From positions 37,911,416-37,975,415 of the forward strand of contig OZ022257.1 in assembly GCA_963978905.1 (NCBI GenBank): DNA of 64,000 bases, read 5' to 3'. A program made the translations under genes and the position numbers. Origin of the DNA: Trichostrongylus colubriformis (lineage: Eukaryota > Nematoda > Chromadorea > Rhabditida > Trichostrongylidae). Positions 12,508-24,500 of this stretch are shown piece by piece. The stretch's first letter is position 1; every line of letters starts with the position of its first letter. Below the pieces are notes generated by a model. That model was not told where the DNA came from. It worked only from the letters and a program-made list of their open reading frames with translations, and did not search any database.

Positions 12508-12658
12508 CCTCGCCTCGATTGGCCATCTGAGAACGCACTTACGTAGAGTGACAAGGGTTCGGACTCGGACTAGTGCACGATAAGAGAACATTTTGGTATA
12601 GCGTGAAAGCATACGTTTATAAGCTTGTCGACGTGTGTGTAGCATACATGGACAGCGC

Positions 12659-12891
12659 ATCGATACGTACATCCAAAATGAGCCCCATTCCGAAGTTGCA
12701 CCTTCAGGGTGTCGTAGCTTTTCGTCAATCTACTAACGTGGAATTTCACCACTGCAAGCATTCGATCCATGCACTCCATGTAGTTTACATAGCTTGTAGT
12801 AGTGAAGTTCCGAGCTAACACACTCACAAAAACACCCGCACCCTAAAGGTGCAACTTCAAAATGGGGCTCATTCCGTATGTACGTATCGAT
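12659..12891. mobile_element. Palindromic MITE with ~55 bp terminal repeats
   Basis: Ends ATCGATACGTACAT... and the inverted ...ATGTACGTATCGAT enclose a unique centre. Arms carry the shared stretch AATGAGCCCCATTCCG on one side and AATGGGGCTCATTCCG on the other. No coding content. Confidence 0.65.
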
Positions 12892-12958
12892 TTGCTGTCG
12901 GTGAGGATACAAGGGCCGGTTCTCACGCAAGACCAAAATTATCTCTTAGGCTTTATTT

Positions 12959-13327
12959 GGCTGCGTTCATACCAAATTGAATGAGGGTTTTGGAGCATCC
13001 GCGCATCCGCGATTTGCATTTTTGGCGTGCCACATCACTCTAGCAAACGCGGTCGTTGAACGCGCTGTTGATTTCTTTTTTTCCTCATTCCATCACTTGA
13101 TTTTCCATATCTTATCGAGAGTAAATATCTGTTATGGCAAATATCCAAAATCGCAGATGCGCCAATACTTTCATTTTCTTGATCGATACGTAACTTATGC
13201 GTGACGCGAATGCGCCATTTCTCTCATATCGCGGATGCGCAAATACGCTCGTTTTCTCGATCGATTCGTATATTTAACTTTACGCCAATGCGCCAAAACT
13301 CTCATTCAATTTGGTATGAAGGCAGCC
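12959..13327. mobile_element. 369 bp element with ~35 bp terminal inverted repeats
   Basis: GGCTGCGTTCATACCAAATT at the left is mirrored at the right end by AATTTGGTATGAAGGCAGCC, followed inward by TGAATGAGRGTTTTGG on both sides. The interior contains several ATGCGCCA-like motifs. No transposase; target duplication not clear. Confidence 0.7.
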
Positions 13328-13527
13328 TTATCGTACTCGAGTCGGGCTTCAAACTATCGTCAGTTTGCGTAGGAAGAATGCGATGAGTCATTGACCATTG
13401 CTAAATAACCTACTCTCGTGTACGAACGTTATCATCAGAAGCGTCAGATGCGATAGATTGAAATCGCTGGTTCGATTGGCATAACTTGTCCACTCCCAAC
13501 GGTGAGCACCGTCGGCACGAAAGCAAG

Positions 13528-13653
13528 TACAGTCCATTTCCCGACGGCTGGCTGGGCGAGGCCTACGGACTTGTATCGATCTCTCTCACCCCGCCACACA
13601 CTCTCACCCAACTCTGTAGGCACGCCCTGCTAGCCTTCGGGAACTGGACTGTA
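13528..13653. mobile_element. TACAGTCC-type MITE, copy 1
   Basis: Begins TACAGTCCATTTC and ends GGACTGTA, with the interior motif CACCCCGCCACACACTCTC also seen in the copy at 52818-52974 and, inverted, at 44105-44259. Terminal TA on both sides fits a TA target site. Somewhat more diverged than the other two copies. Confidence 0.65.
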
Positions 13654-13951
13654 ACACAAGTTGTACTGTACCACTGCCGTACCGACCAAACTACACGTGG
13701 CGCAGCTGTGATACACGTCTATTGGAAGGCAAACCTGACCGAGTATATCGTCCAGAGCATGATTGACGCTCCCTTATGGTCATATCCTAGGGTAGCCGGC
13801 TATCCTTTTACTTCGAATGACCAACTCATGTGCAAAGTCGAGTAACGGGACCACATATTTTGATTTTTCCTGCCGATAGCACGTCTTCTCGACTTACTCA
13901 TTGGAGGGGTTCCCGTAAAGCTTAAAGATATGAAGCAGTTTGTGGCAACTA

Positions 13952-14625
13952 TTAGGTCTGTGCAGAATAAATGGCCAAAACGAACTACTTTTTTCAAAAC
14001 GCCATAACTTCGCTTAGACACAACTTTATTTGTCGAAATAAAAACCACTCGAGTCTACACAACCTTGCCAACGATCTGGTAAAGAAAATATGCAACCATG
14101 ATAAAATTCTGGATTGCGAAAATTAATAAAGTCAACGATGGCATTTTCAACATGCATCGTTTCGGCAAACTCCCTCTGACGCAGGTTTGCATCGAGAACC
14201 GGAAAAAGGTGGTTATTCGTCAGGGATAGGTCTGGGGAATAAGGGGGGTGAGGGAGAGTCTCGATCAGTTTCTGTAGGGTGACTTGCGAACTGTGGGGTT
14301 TTGCGTTGTTCTGCGCACTCAGTAAAAAATGATGCAGTTAGGCATCGAGCTTCTCCCTCACCCCGCTTATTCCCCAAACCTATTCCTGACGGATTACCAC
14401 TTTTTCCGGGTTCCCGATGCAAACCTGCGGCAGAAAAATTATGCACGGTAAAAATGCCATTCTTGACTTTATTAATTCAGAATTTGATCGTGATGGCATA
14501 TTTTCTTTACCAGATCGTTGGCAAAATTCTGTAGATTCGAATGGTTTTTATTTCGACAAATAAAGTTGTGTCTGAGCGAAGTTATGGCCAGTTACGTTTC
14601 GGCCATTTATTCTGCACAGACCTAA
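13952..14625. mobile_element. Mariner-derived foldback element, copy A
   Basis: Ends TTAGG...CCTAA flanked by TA on both sides (13950-13951, 14626-14627), as for mariner insertions. The two halves are inverted copies of each other, and both encode, reading outward, the C-terminal part of a mariner transposase (pattern YFP..PYSPDL-like, then ...FRV.DANLRQK). It therefore consists of two head-to-head 3' halves of a mariner, with no N-terminal or central catalytic region. Same arrangement as 49313-50017. Confidence 0.75.
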
Positions 14626-14949
14626 TACTTCGAGATGTATACACTGGATTCAAATAGAGTTATCAATCCATCTGTCACTATACTTGCTTGCATCTCACAT
14701 GATACGGTCTCATACAGCCGAGGTGATTTGGGATCCATGTAGAGCCTGTAAATAAAACATCAACCGAGGAAATTTTACAAGGGACCAATGTTCACTGGCT
14801 GCCGTGTGCTCGTACAAACCTCGGGTTAATGTTCGTGCCAAAACACTAACCAAAGGCTCGTTGCCTTGGCTAGCTACGAGCTTAGTACTCAATCGCATGG
14901 TTATTTACCTCAGTGGGAAATTGATAGTTTGGATCTTGAAAAGGCTGGT

Positions 14950-15123
14950 GACCATCAAACATTTAAACATACAGTTCGATATCTCAACTGCTTCAGATGG
15001 CTTATCTTTCAATCAACCTATAAAAATCCGTGTTATGCAGAATTTACTATTACTAACAAGGACGACAGCAAAGTAGCCTGGTGTATAAAAGCAAAGGCAT
15101 GTGGCATTCAAAGCTATGGATAA
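14950..15123 (+). pseudogene. MSP-domain-like relic with a frameshift
   Basis: One frame reads ...FDISTASDGLSFNQPIK and, one base shifted after an A-run near 15018-15023, continues NPCYAEFTITNKDDSKVAW.IKAKA to a stop at 15123. Together these resemble the first strands of a major sperm protein domain (F.P..., then ITN....VA..IK). MSP domains act in nematode sperm motility and signalling. The shift and early stop suggest a decayed or partial copy; an exon of a larger gene is an alternative. The call rests on pattern only. Confidence 0.35.
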
Positions 15124-15356
15124 TAAGTACTTCCGGAGAAAGCTAATAGCTCAAGCTTTCAGGAAAAACTGATGCGTGTTTCACAAACACATGGAATTCT
15201 TAATCCAGGCGAAACTCAACCAGTTGTTGTATGTCACTTGCGATAACCTTGAATTTGTTCTTTTTATCGAACAAAAAATGAAAATTAATGTGAATTTAAG
15301 CTTAGGATTACGGTAAAGGAGGGGGGGGGGCAATTTCGACGATGATGATCTATGTA

Positions 15357-16619
15357 TTAGGTTGTCCGAAAAGTAATGAGACAAATGCAGTGGTGAGATT
15401 CAACATTAAGTATTTTTGGACGTCGAAGTCGTGAGAGGACAAAATTCTGGAATTTAGTGTTTCAAGTCTAGTACATATATGCCACCAAGGGCATATGGTC
15501 CATACTGTTTTCATCTTTCACAAACGTGCTAAAGATGGATGAGAAAAAAAAGCTGTATCGGGCAGCTCTCCTTCTATACTATCGTTCAGGTAAATCCGCG
15601 GATAAGGCCCATCGACTTTTGCTGGAAGAAATGAAGGATCAAGCACCTTCTCGAGCGACGTGCTTCAGATGGTACGGCAAGTTCGACAAAGGAGGGAAAT
15701 GTCTCGAAGACTGTAGTCGTTCAGGACGTCCACTGACGCGAAAGAAGCAGCTCATACTTGCCATCTGTGAGGAACGACCTAACGTTACAGTGCGCGAGCT
15801 TGCCACCTCCTCGGGTGCTACTAAATCCACGGTACATGATGTTCTTCGTGCGTCAGGTAAAGTGGCAAAGTTGCCTCGGGTTCTTCCGCACGCTCTCAGC
15901 CCTCACGACAAGAGGAAGCGTGTTGAAGTGTGCACTTCTCTGCTCAGCCGTCATCGCACGCTTTCCTGGATCGACTCCATCGTTACCATGGATGAGAAGT
16001 ATTGTGTCTACGATAACACGGTGCGCCGAAAACATTGAGTCGACTTCGATGAATTGCCGAAACCACAGCCGAAACATCCCGATCATGACAAGAAGGAGTT
16101 GCTCTCATTCTGGTGGGATATTAAAGGCCCGATGTTTTGGGAACTGGTTCCAACTGGTTCTATGGTCGACTCTGAAAGATTCTGGACTCAGCTGGAAAGA
16201 GTAGCTGAAATTCTGCGTAGTCGCCGTCGCAAAATCCTACTCCTCATGGATAACGCCAGGCCACACACGTCGAAAAGGACTCAGAGTAAGCTGAGAGAGC
16301 TGGAGATCGAACTTGTACCCCATCCACCGTACTCACCAGATCTCGCTCCATCAGACTTCCACATATTTCATTCTCTTCAATCCTCTTTTGCTGGAAAAAA
16401 ATTCACCAATCGGGAGGACGTCAAATTAGCTGTCAACAACTTCTTGAAGTCGAAGCCTCCGGAGTTCTTTGCTAATGGAATCAGATCTCTGCTGCAAAGA
16501 TGGCAGTATGTGAAGGAACACAATGGCGAATATTATAGTAAATGATATTGATTTGTAATAAAGTTACCGACGAATCACTGCACTACGACATTTGTCTCGT
16601 TACTTTTCGGACAACCTAA
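15357..16619 (+). mobile_element. Mariner transposon, nearly full length
   Basis: Terminal inverted repeats of about 32 bp with one mismatch (TTAGGTTGTCCGAAAAGTAA at the left, mirrored at the right), flanked by the TA target duplication at 15355-15356 and 16620-16621. It is 1263 bp long, the usual mariner length, and encodes one transposase with a single in-frame stop. Confidence 0.92.
15526..16545 (+). pseudogene. Mariner transposase with one premature TGA
   Basis: The frame is open from 15526 (or the internal Met at 15535) to 16545 apart from TGA at 16036-16038. The N-terminal half has the helix-turn-helix DNA-binding part (SGRP motif, VRELA.....STVH). The catalytic aspartates are visible: TMDEK, LLMDNARPH and PSDFH, the last two separated by 34 residues, as in mariner DD34D transposases. 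The stop lies after RRKH where relatives often have tryptophan, so a single TGG to TGA change is likely. The copy is otherwise undamaged, indicating recent loss of activity. Confidence 0.9.
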
Positions 16620-17299
16620 TATAAGATGGGGTTCAATAATGGGATGGCTGGCCGACTCGAAGCTTTCTCATCCTCTCGCGCTCTTCAGGCGCACAGGCGC
16701 GCATTGATCCGTAGGCGATTACAGCAAAATATACTGAATCGTGATGTATCAACGACTTGTCATAGACGAGAGCTGCGTGGGGAAACAAGCCGATTCCCAT
16801 TTACGAAACTGTCAAGAGTGAAGAGCCTCTTGAGAAACGTACACAAAGGAAGCGGAAATGTCAATACAGCAGCTCCTAAATGAAATAGGATACGCGCCTC
16901 AATCATTTCCTAACATTTGAAGTGTGGTGATTTATCGATATTGTGTCATTCATCAGCTTCAAATGCTGGTCACCCATTTCCATTCATTCTTCTTGACTGT
17001 AATCTGAGTGAAACTAGCGTATCGCTCACAATAGATATATATTCTGAAAAGTTGTTCAAAGGCACCATTAGGAGTAAGGAAAAACTGAGATCTGGGAGTG
17101 TATGTTCTCTGAAACGAACCTCCTACTCCAGAATAGGTCACATGTGGTGAAAATCGCATTAAAAAAATGCGGCATAGGGCCTTATGGTGAACTCGCAGCT
17201 TGACATGCCGTTATGCCGTTATGCGCCCGGGGGAGTCGCCGTGGAGGGGCGGGACGACAATCGCGGCCGGCTGGTTCAGACTCTAGCTTGTCTTCAGTC

Positions 17300-17468
17300 C
17301 ACTCTGGCTAGAGACGCAGAGGACGAGGGAGAGAAAGGAGATTTTTGGGTTCCTAGTTCTCGGTTTTTTCGCCGTTTTATGTCGTTCTTTCTCTACTGTT
17401 ATATTGCTGAGCACCTCTACTTTTGTAATTCCCCAATCTGCCAAAATTACCCCTAACGGTGTCTTTAA
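17300..17468. repeat. Right half of the GGTGTCTTTAA-ended small element
   Basis: Shares with 11.1-11.25 kb and 56.08-56.21 kb the order TTTTCGCCGTTTTA, TCTCTACTGTTA, GAGCACCTC, CCAATCTGCCAAAATTA and the terminal GGTGTCTTTAA. The left end could not be placed. Confidence 0.5.
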
Positions 17469-17864
17469 GTGGTGCTTTCACGATCGACTTGTTTGAGGCC
17501 CACTTTTGCCACGAAGGGCAATCGCCTTTTCACCATTGCAACGCTTGGTATTGCTCTAACACACACACCTTCTCGTCCATAAGCACTGTAGTATGCAAGA
17601 GATAGCCGTGCGGCAAAGCAGGGCGTCCTGTATTTCCACGAAGGACTTCCTCGGTAACTTCAGTGTGGCGACAGCCAGAACGGCTTTAGTAATACTCCAT
17701 TTTCTAGTATGCACGCCCACAGAGTGGAATCTTCCTAGGTGGTGATGTAAGCAAAGGCTTATCCTACTTCCAAAAGTAGATATTCCTAAGGCAGGCTCTG
17801 AAGGTCTCTCTCTGAACTCTCTGAACTCAAATCCACTGATGTTTCTTTTCGGGCCACAGTGAAA

Positions 17865-18297
17865 CCCGAAGGAATCGTCCGCGGAAAAACTGAAATCTTT
17901 GTTACATTTATAATTATGTTGTATTTGCCCAATAAGGGCCGCATGCAAAGTTTCACGCGATAAAGTGAGCACTCGGCTAAGTTACAGGTCCCCAACTTCT
18001 CGGCCGGGTGGGCGGAGCCTCCGAGGAATGGCCCCGTCCCGTCGTCCGCCGCTGTTGGGAAAGGAGGACGGGACTATTGATAAAACTTTTTGTTCCTACA
18101 ATGCGTGTCCGACCGTGGCGGACGAAGGGGTGGGTACTTGCTCAGTGGCCTCGCTCACCCGCCCGAGATTTTGCTGCTGTCATTCAGCCGAATTCACATT
18201 TTTCGCATAAAAATTTTAATGCGGCCCTTCTTAGGCAAATACGGCATAAATATATGGGTAACAGTAAAACTCATTTTTCCGTGGACGATTCCTCTGA
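17865..18297. repeat. Foldback repeat with ~80-110 bp arms
   Basis: The stretch 17865-17970, inverted, matches 18190-18297: common blocks include GACGATTCC, TTTTTCCG.GGACGA and ATGCGGCCCTT.TT.GGCAAATAC. The loop is GC-rich. The arms have diverged by perhaps a fifth, so this is an old insertion. Confidence 0.55.
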
Positions 18298-18514
18298 AAG
18301 GAGTCTAAAGTGTTTTTACTTCTGACCAAAATCTCGACATTTCTGTCGTGTATCTCATAATCAGAAGTTTTTGAAGTATGGCGAAGCTCTATCTTCATGT
18401 CTTACGAAGGAGCGTATCTTTCCTTGATATACCCAAAGCCAGTATTCCAACATCACTTTTGATTGGCTTCATGACCCAATCCTGGAATCGCTGACCTTTT
18501 CGAAACAATTTCAG

Positions 18515-21500
18515 GTTTACCTGCCTTCCTCCGATTCTTGGCCTCGTGATATCACAGATTATAATGGAAAACGAATTAAAATGGTTGTTGAGAATCTTAA
18601 AATTCCAGACAATGTTCAACCAAAAAACAAAATAGTGAGTAAGAAAAGTTCATCGGGTTATGTACATAATTGACGCCGTTCTTTACAACCCCACCTTCTC
18701 GAACTTTCAAAAGCTCGGGAGGGGAAGTGGGGCTTTGAATCACTGTAAGCACTTGCAGCTCACTCAAATTCTGCAATTGCACATACGACGCCTTGCAAAG
18801 GCATCGAGTGTGGATTCATTCAATTTTCTTCATTACACACACCTTTTCTCTTACTCTTTCGCTTATTTATCTTTTCTGCTTTGCTTGTTTGTTGTTCTTG
18901 TATGTTGTTCCACTTGCTTAACATCATCATGAAGGAGGCTGAATTTCCCCCAAGCGACATCGGTCTTCTCTGCCGCCGCCATCAGTTAACTCGAGTGTTC
19001 AAGCATGCAGCTCGATGTGAATCGCGCTAGGAGCGCGATGGCGTCCCGAAAATGTTTTTTTGACGCTATCCGTTACACATTATCTCTTCTAAGCTCGATA
19101 GTTCGCTTACAGAAAGTAGCGTTTCCGATTGCGCTTTCTTTCCTTGTCCCTCTCTCTGTGCCTTTAAAAGAACCGGTAGGGGTCCGAAACAAGAGGAGGA
19201 TGCAAAGAAATGAGCATTTTGTAACGAACACTCAAGGTTAGAAGCGATAGTAGGCGAAAGAACCCGGACTCAAAAGCGCGACGCTGCGGTGTGTATTCGC
19301 ATCCCATAGTTGAACACGTGGCAATGAATATCACCGGTTCTAACCGAAACTGACGACACACCGAGAATGAAAACACGGTTTATTACAGTGCAACACAAGA
19401 AAACGACAAACGGGGCAAGAAGAGCAAAAAAAGCACTGCGAGCACCGTTGGCGCCCTTTTATATGGGGATTTCCCGCGCAATCCCGGCCACGTCAATAAC
19501 AGGGTTAGACATGGTAAGACAAAAAAAATCAATACTCAATACAATAGTGGCTTCAACAGAAACATGGGAATACGATAGATTACAACATTATTAGGAATAA
19601 CTACAATACAGTAACATACATTATACAACATCTCCTCCCCCTGGGAAATGAGATCTGTCCTCAGATCGGCTAAAAGGGCTAAAATTAGCGAACATGAACA
19701 GCTAGTTCATCTTTAGTTCACTCAATTTTCTTTCTGCGGCTCTTTGCATGCTACGAGCTTTACGTTTTTCCACGCGCTTAAGGTGCCTTTTGGAGACACC
19801 TGCTGCCTTAATCGCCGGCCCTCCTGACGCTCGCGCATGGGTTCCACCCGACGGCTTACCTCTCGGTCTCATTGACTTAGGGATCCTTATCGGCTCGAGC
19901 TGCACAACCTCGTTTACTTGCTGTCTGAGGAACTCGTAAAATTCAGTCGCTTGCTCGACTGCCCACCAACGGTTCGGGTCGTGGACTACTCCAACCTTTA
20001 AGCACGCCATTGTGGGACTCAGCACACCTGGCTCCGATGGGATGAGGTAGTGGAGACGACTCATATATGCGGGATACGTATCGAGGTATCCGGTCATGTG
20101 GCTTCGTGCCTTTTCATTGAGTCTATCCCAGCTGTGTTGTTCAACGGATCGCGGTCCGTTCACGACTGTAACGTGAGCACCACACGTGAGCCACAGGTTA
20201 AGAGAGTTGACAAACTGCAACCAAGAGAACGGATCCGTTGGCTCTTTCGGCGGCAAGACGTACACAACGTTTCCGACGTCATCGGCGAACAGAGCAGTAC
20301 TCGTGGTTTTTACATCACGAAACGATTGTAGTAAAACACTATCGTGTTGGGGCCCATCAGACAATGCTTGATTCTATGCAGAACCTCGGGTATCACCAAT
20401 ACGATTCGATTGTGCTCCTGGCCGGACTGCACTGTGAGAGCGACTTGCGGCCATTCCACTTGTTTGGCGATACGCCATCCATACTCGATGATTCTCGTCG
20501 AGTCGCAGATCCAGTCGAACAACGACGTATGCCGAAACGGAGCTCCTTGTGGGACGCTTCCCGCCATGATAGCGACATGCAGACAACGGTGCCTAAAGAA
20601 AGCATACGCGAATCCTACGGCCTTGGGCTTCAGCACCTTGTATGACCTGTCCATGATGCGCTGCACTTTCAATGATATGGATCCGACATCCCACCAAATC
20701 GACAGAACCCGCGCAGCATCGAGAACGCATTCAACCCGTTCATCAACCGCCGGTGGAGGAATATCCGGCAATAAATCTTTGACGTAAGTGCTACGGCTAC
20801 AACGACAGGAGTTCAATTGGAATCCAGCTCGGCCTTCTATGGCAGGAAACGGCTGCCCGTCGCATCGGAATTGGACATGCAGAAAGTGCATCGAATCCGA
20901 CACTTCGTATTCGTCCTCCACTCTGAAACGCGTACTTTCATTCATAACGATTTGTACTCGGCATGCACCACACATACTTTCTTTACGCCTCATACGCTTC
21001 CTTTTAGAAAAAACTTTGACCGGCTCATCGTTTATTTCGCTCGGACACTTAAGCAATAAATCAAACTGCACGCGGATGGGCTCTTCCTCGGCTGTCACAC
21101 TCGTTATCAGAGCCGAGTTGTCGCTACATTCTAGAACCCTGAAAGGGCCACTCCAGTCAAATGCTAACTTCGGGTGTGCAGCTACCATTTTCTCTCTTGG
21201 CATTCTCATGAACACCCTTTCTCCTACCTTGGGCTTGTAATGCTTATCAACTTCATTCTTATTGTCATAGTATTTTTTCATCTTATTACGATATCGTTCA
21301 TTGTGGTCTCTGACTTCGTCTTGTATCAACTTTAAACCGCGTACTAATTCGGTTTTGTAATCATCGAAGTCAATACAACCCAGCCTCACTCGGCTTTCGG
21401 GAACGGAATCTAGCGGTACCGTTGGGTCAAAGCCATGGATAAGGAAGAAGGGACTCTCGCCCGTTGCCGTATGTGGGCTCACATTGTAGGCATATACCAC

Positions 21501-24500
21501 GTTGGGCAACCACGTGTCCCAGTAATCTGGAAAGTCGATTTTTTTCTTCAGTATCCTTTGTATTGTTCCGATTGCTCTCTCGGCCGCTCCATTTTCTCTA
21601 GAGTTATACCCTTTCGTCACTGTATGTTTGATTCCTGACAGCTTCGCGAGTTCATCCACTACCTTATTCACGAATTCTGTCCCCTGGTCGGTATGGAGCT
21701 GTTTTGGCCAACGGCCGCCCTCGCATATCCAGCGTTGAAAGATCAAGTGTGCTACTGTGTTGGCTGCTTTGTCTTTCATAGCGTAGGCTCCCAGCCACTT
21801 GGAAAATTGATCCACCAGTACCAAGACGTACTTCATTCCATTCGCACTCATTCCCATTTCTAAGACGTCCGCGCAGACGCACTCGAATGGTCGGGTGGCG
21901 ATGAATGGTTTTAAGGGTGGAGTGTTTGCAGGTTTAGGGTTTGCTAGAAAGCACTTGCGACACCCTCGCACCCACATGGCCACATCTTTATCCAGGCTTT
22001 CCCAGAATACCTGCTTTCTTAGCATACGACACATTTTTCTTGCTGAAAAATGTCCTGCCAGGCACCCTTCATGGGCTTCATCGAAAACAGTTTTACGTTT
22101 CGATCTAGGCACCACATGAACGGTGGAGCCGTCCTCCTTGATGAGCTTCAGGTCGCCCTTTTCTATCACAAAATCCGCAACCTTCAGTTTCTTCCCGTAT
22201 CCTGGCAGCATTACTTCATCCTCCATTCTGTTCTCGAGCAATCGCTTTATGACTCTCCCATAGTCTACATCATCGGCGAGCTCCTTGAACCATTCCGTTT
22301 TCTCACCCTCACTGATCATATATACCACCTTGTCCTCTCCTGGATGATCTATAACATCTACTTTTTCATCCACAGGAAGACCTCTTGACAGGGCATCTGC
22401 AACTGCGTTAGCCTTGCCTTTTACGTATTCGATCGTGAGCTTGTATTGTTGAACTTCTAGCGCCCACCTTAGCACCCGTGGTGACACATTGCTTCTCTTA
22501 AATAGCGCTGTTAACGGCAAGTGATCGGTTCGTACTATCACATTGGTCCCATACACGAAGTAATGGAATTTTTGGAGTGCAAATACTATAGCTAAAGCTT
22601 CTAAATCTGTGACATGATATCTTGTTTCTGCCTTAGAAAGCCTTTTCGAAGCGAAGTAGATAGGATGCAAGAAGTGGTCCATGCCCTCCTGTGATAGCAC
22701 TGCTCCTATCCCTACTTGCGCGGCATCTGTGTAGATTACATAGGGTCGTTCCCCTGTCCTCGCTGTTTCCACATCTGGTTGACTGAGTACAGGTGTCGAC
22801 GTGAGTCGGCTTTTTAGCTCTCGGAAAGCTTCTTCATGAGTATCGTTCCAATTCCATGGGGCCTTGACACTTGTCAACTCGAACAGCGGTTTGGCGATAC
22901 GCGAAAAGCCTAGTACAAACTTGCGGTAGTATCCGCACATCCCTAGGAACGTTCGCAATTCCGCTACACCCGTTGGTTTAGGATACTTCTCGATTTTCTC
23001 AATTTTCTTGGGGTCTACTCGCACCCCATCTCCAGCGATCTCATGGCCTAAAAAGGTCACCTTCTCGGTCATGAGGACACATTTTTGCGGTTTCAATTTC
23101 AGATTCGCCACTCGCAATGCCTGTAGCACTACCTTTAGTACCTCTACATGTCGCTCTTTGCTTTCCGTAGCCACCAAGATATCGTCTATATATACAAAGA
23201 CTTCCTTATCACGTAAACTGCCCAGCACTTTTTCCATTAATCTTTGGAAACGTGCAGGTGAGGTGCATAGACCGAAAGGAAGAACTTTGAATTGGAACAA
23301 CCCCTCTGACGTCGTAAATGCACTCTTCTTCTTGGCGTCCTCGGACATTGGTATCTGCCAGTACCCCGATGCCATATCCAGTGTACTGAACCACCCTCGT
23401 CCTTTCAGGCTCTGCAGTATGACATCAACCCTTGGGAGTGGATAGGCATCCTGCTTTGTGTGCTTGTTCAACTCGCGGTAGTCAACGCACAATCGCAATG
23501 ATCCATCTTTTTTCTTGACCAGTACTACCGGGGATGCCCAGTCCGACGCCGACTCCTCTATGATGCCACGCTCCAGCAAGTCATTAATCATGCCCTTGAA
23601 CTCTGTACGTGCTCCGAGCGGTATTGGTCGAGTTCTTTGTCGAATAGGGGTCGTATCTCCAGTATCAACCTCGTGGACTACCAGGCTGGTCTGGGTTAAC
23701 TCTCGATCTTCCACCGCAAATACGTCGTTGTATTCTTCCACCACGTCCCACAACTCAGACGATTCGGGTGCCTCTTCTCCTCTATTGTTCTCGAGGTATG
23801 CACCAAGCATGGTTTTCCTCTCATGGGCTTGCAGCATGGGTTTACCAAGTGCCAACATATCGGTCTCTACTTCTCTTGCCCGTACCTTAGAATACTCAGC
23901 TTCGCCTTCTTCCCAGTCGCCCACTTCCTGGTTAACTCTTAACACTAGAGGCTCCGCCGACATATTCCACACCGGTACCTCGGCTGCTCCATGTTCATTC
24001 ACGACGCATAGGCCCGAGCTTATCCATTTCGATCTCGAGTGCAGTATACGCTCACCTGCCTGACCCTTTATTGGTATCCATTTCAATTGACCAGGCGCTA
24101 CATATGTTCTTTTACAAACCGTAGCTATGTCTGTACTTACTTCTACCACACCCGGTGGCATTTTTTCCAGGTCCTTATCCTTTTCTGCTTCCGTATCCGT
24201 TCGTTGCACTAACTCATAGTGCAAAGCTTGCAGGGCATTGGTCCCCAGGACCAGCATATACCCCTTTTGTGCGGACACATACATCTTCAGAGTTATTTCT
24301 CTGTTGCCGCTTTCCTGTATCGGCACTTCCACAATCTTTGAAAATTTCATTCGATTGCCCGAAGCATCCAGGATTCTTCTATCTTTGTCCACTGGGTGTT
24401 CTTGTAATCGATGACCTCGATTTTCAATTCGCTGTAATACTTTCACCGGCAGTATTGAAATCTCCGATCCTGTGTCCAACAGTGCAGACCACACGTCATT

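Larger units (their letters stand above)
16626..18300. other. Repeat-rich stretch, no supported gene
   Basis: An arginine-rich 85-codon frame (16626-16883) directly follows the mariner and was not accepted. The stretch 17300-17468 is a right-half copy of the element at 11022-11249, ending GGTGTCTTTAA. A foldback with ~80-bp arms occupies 17865-18297. I cannot place an upstream exon for the exon at 18515. Confidence 0.4.

Noticed and set aside
16626..16883. Arginine-rich 85-codon frame directly after the mariner
   Set aside because: It starts at the transposon edge and I could not show that the mariner interrupted an exon; no domain.
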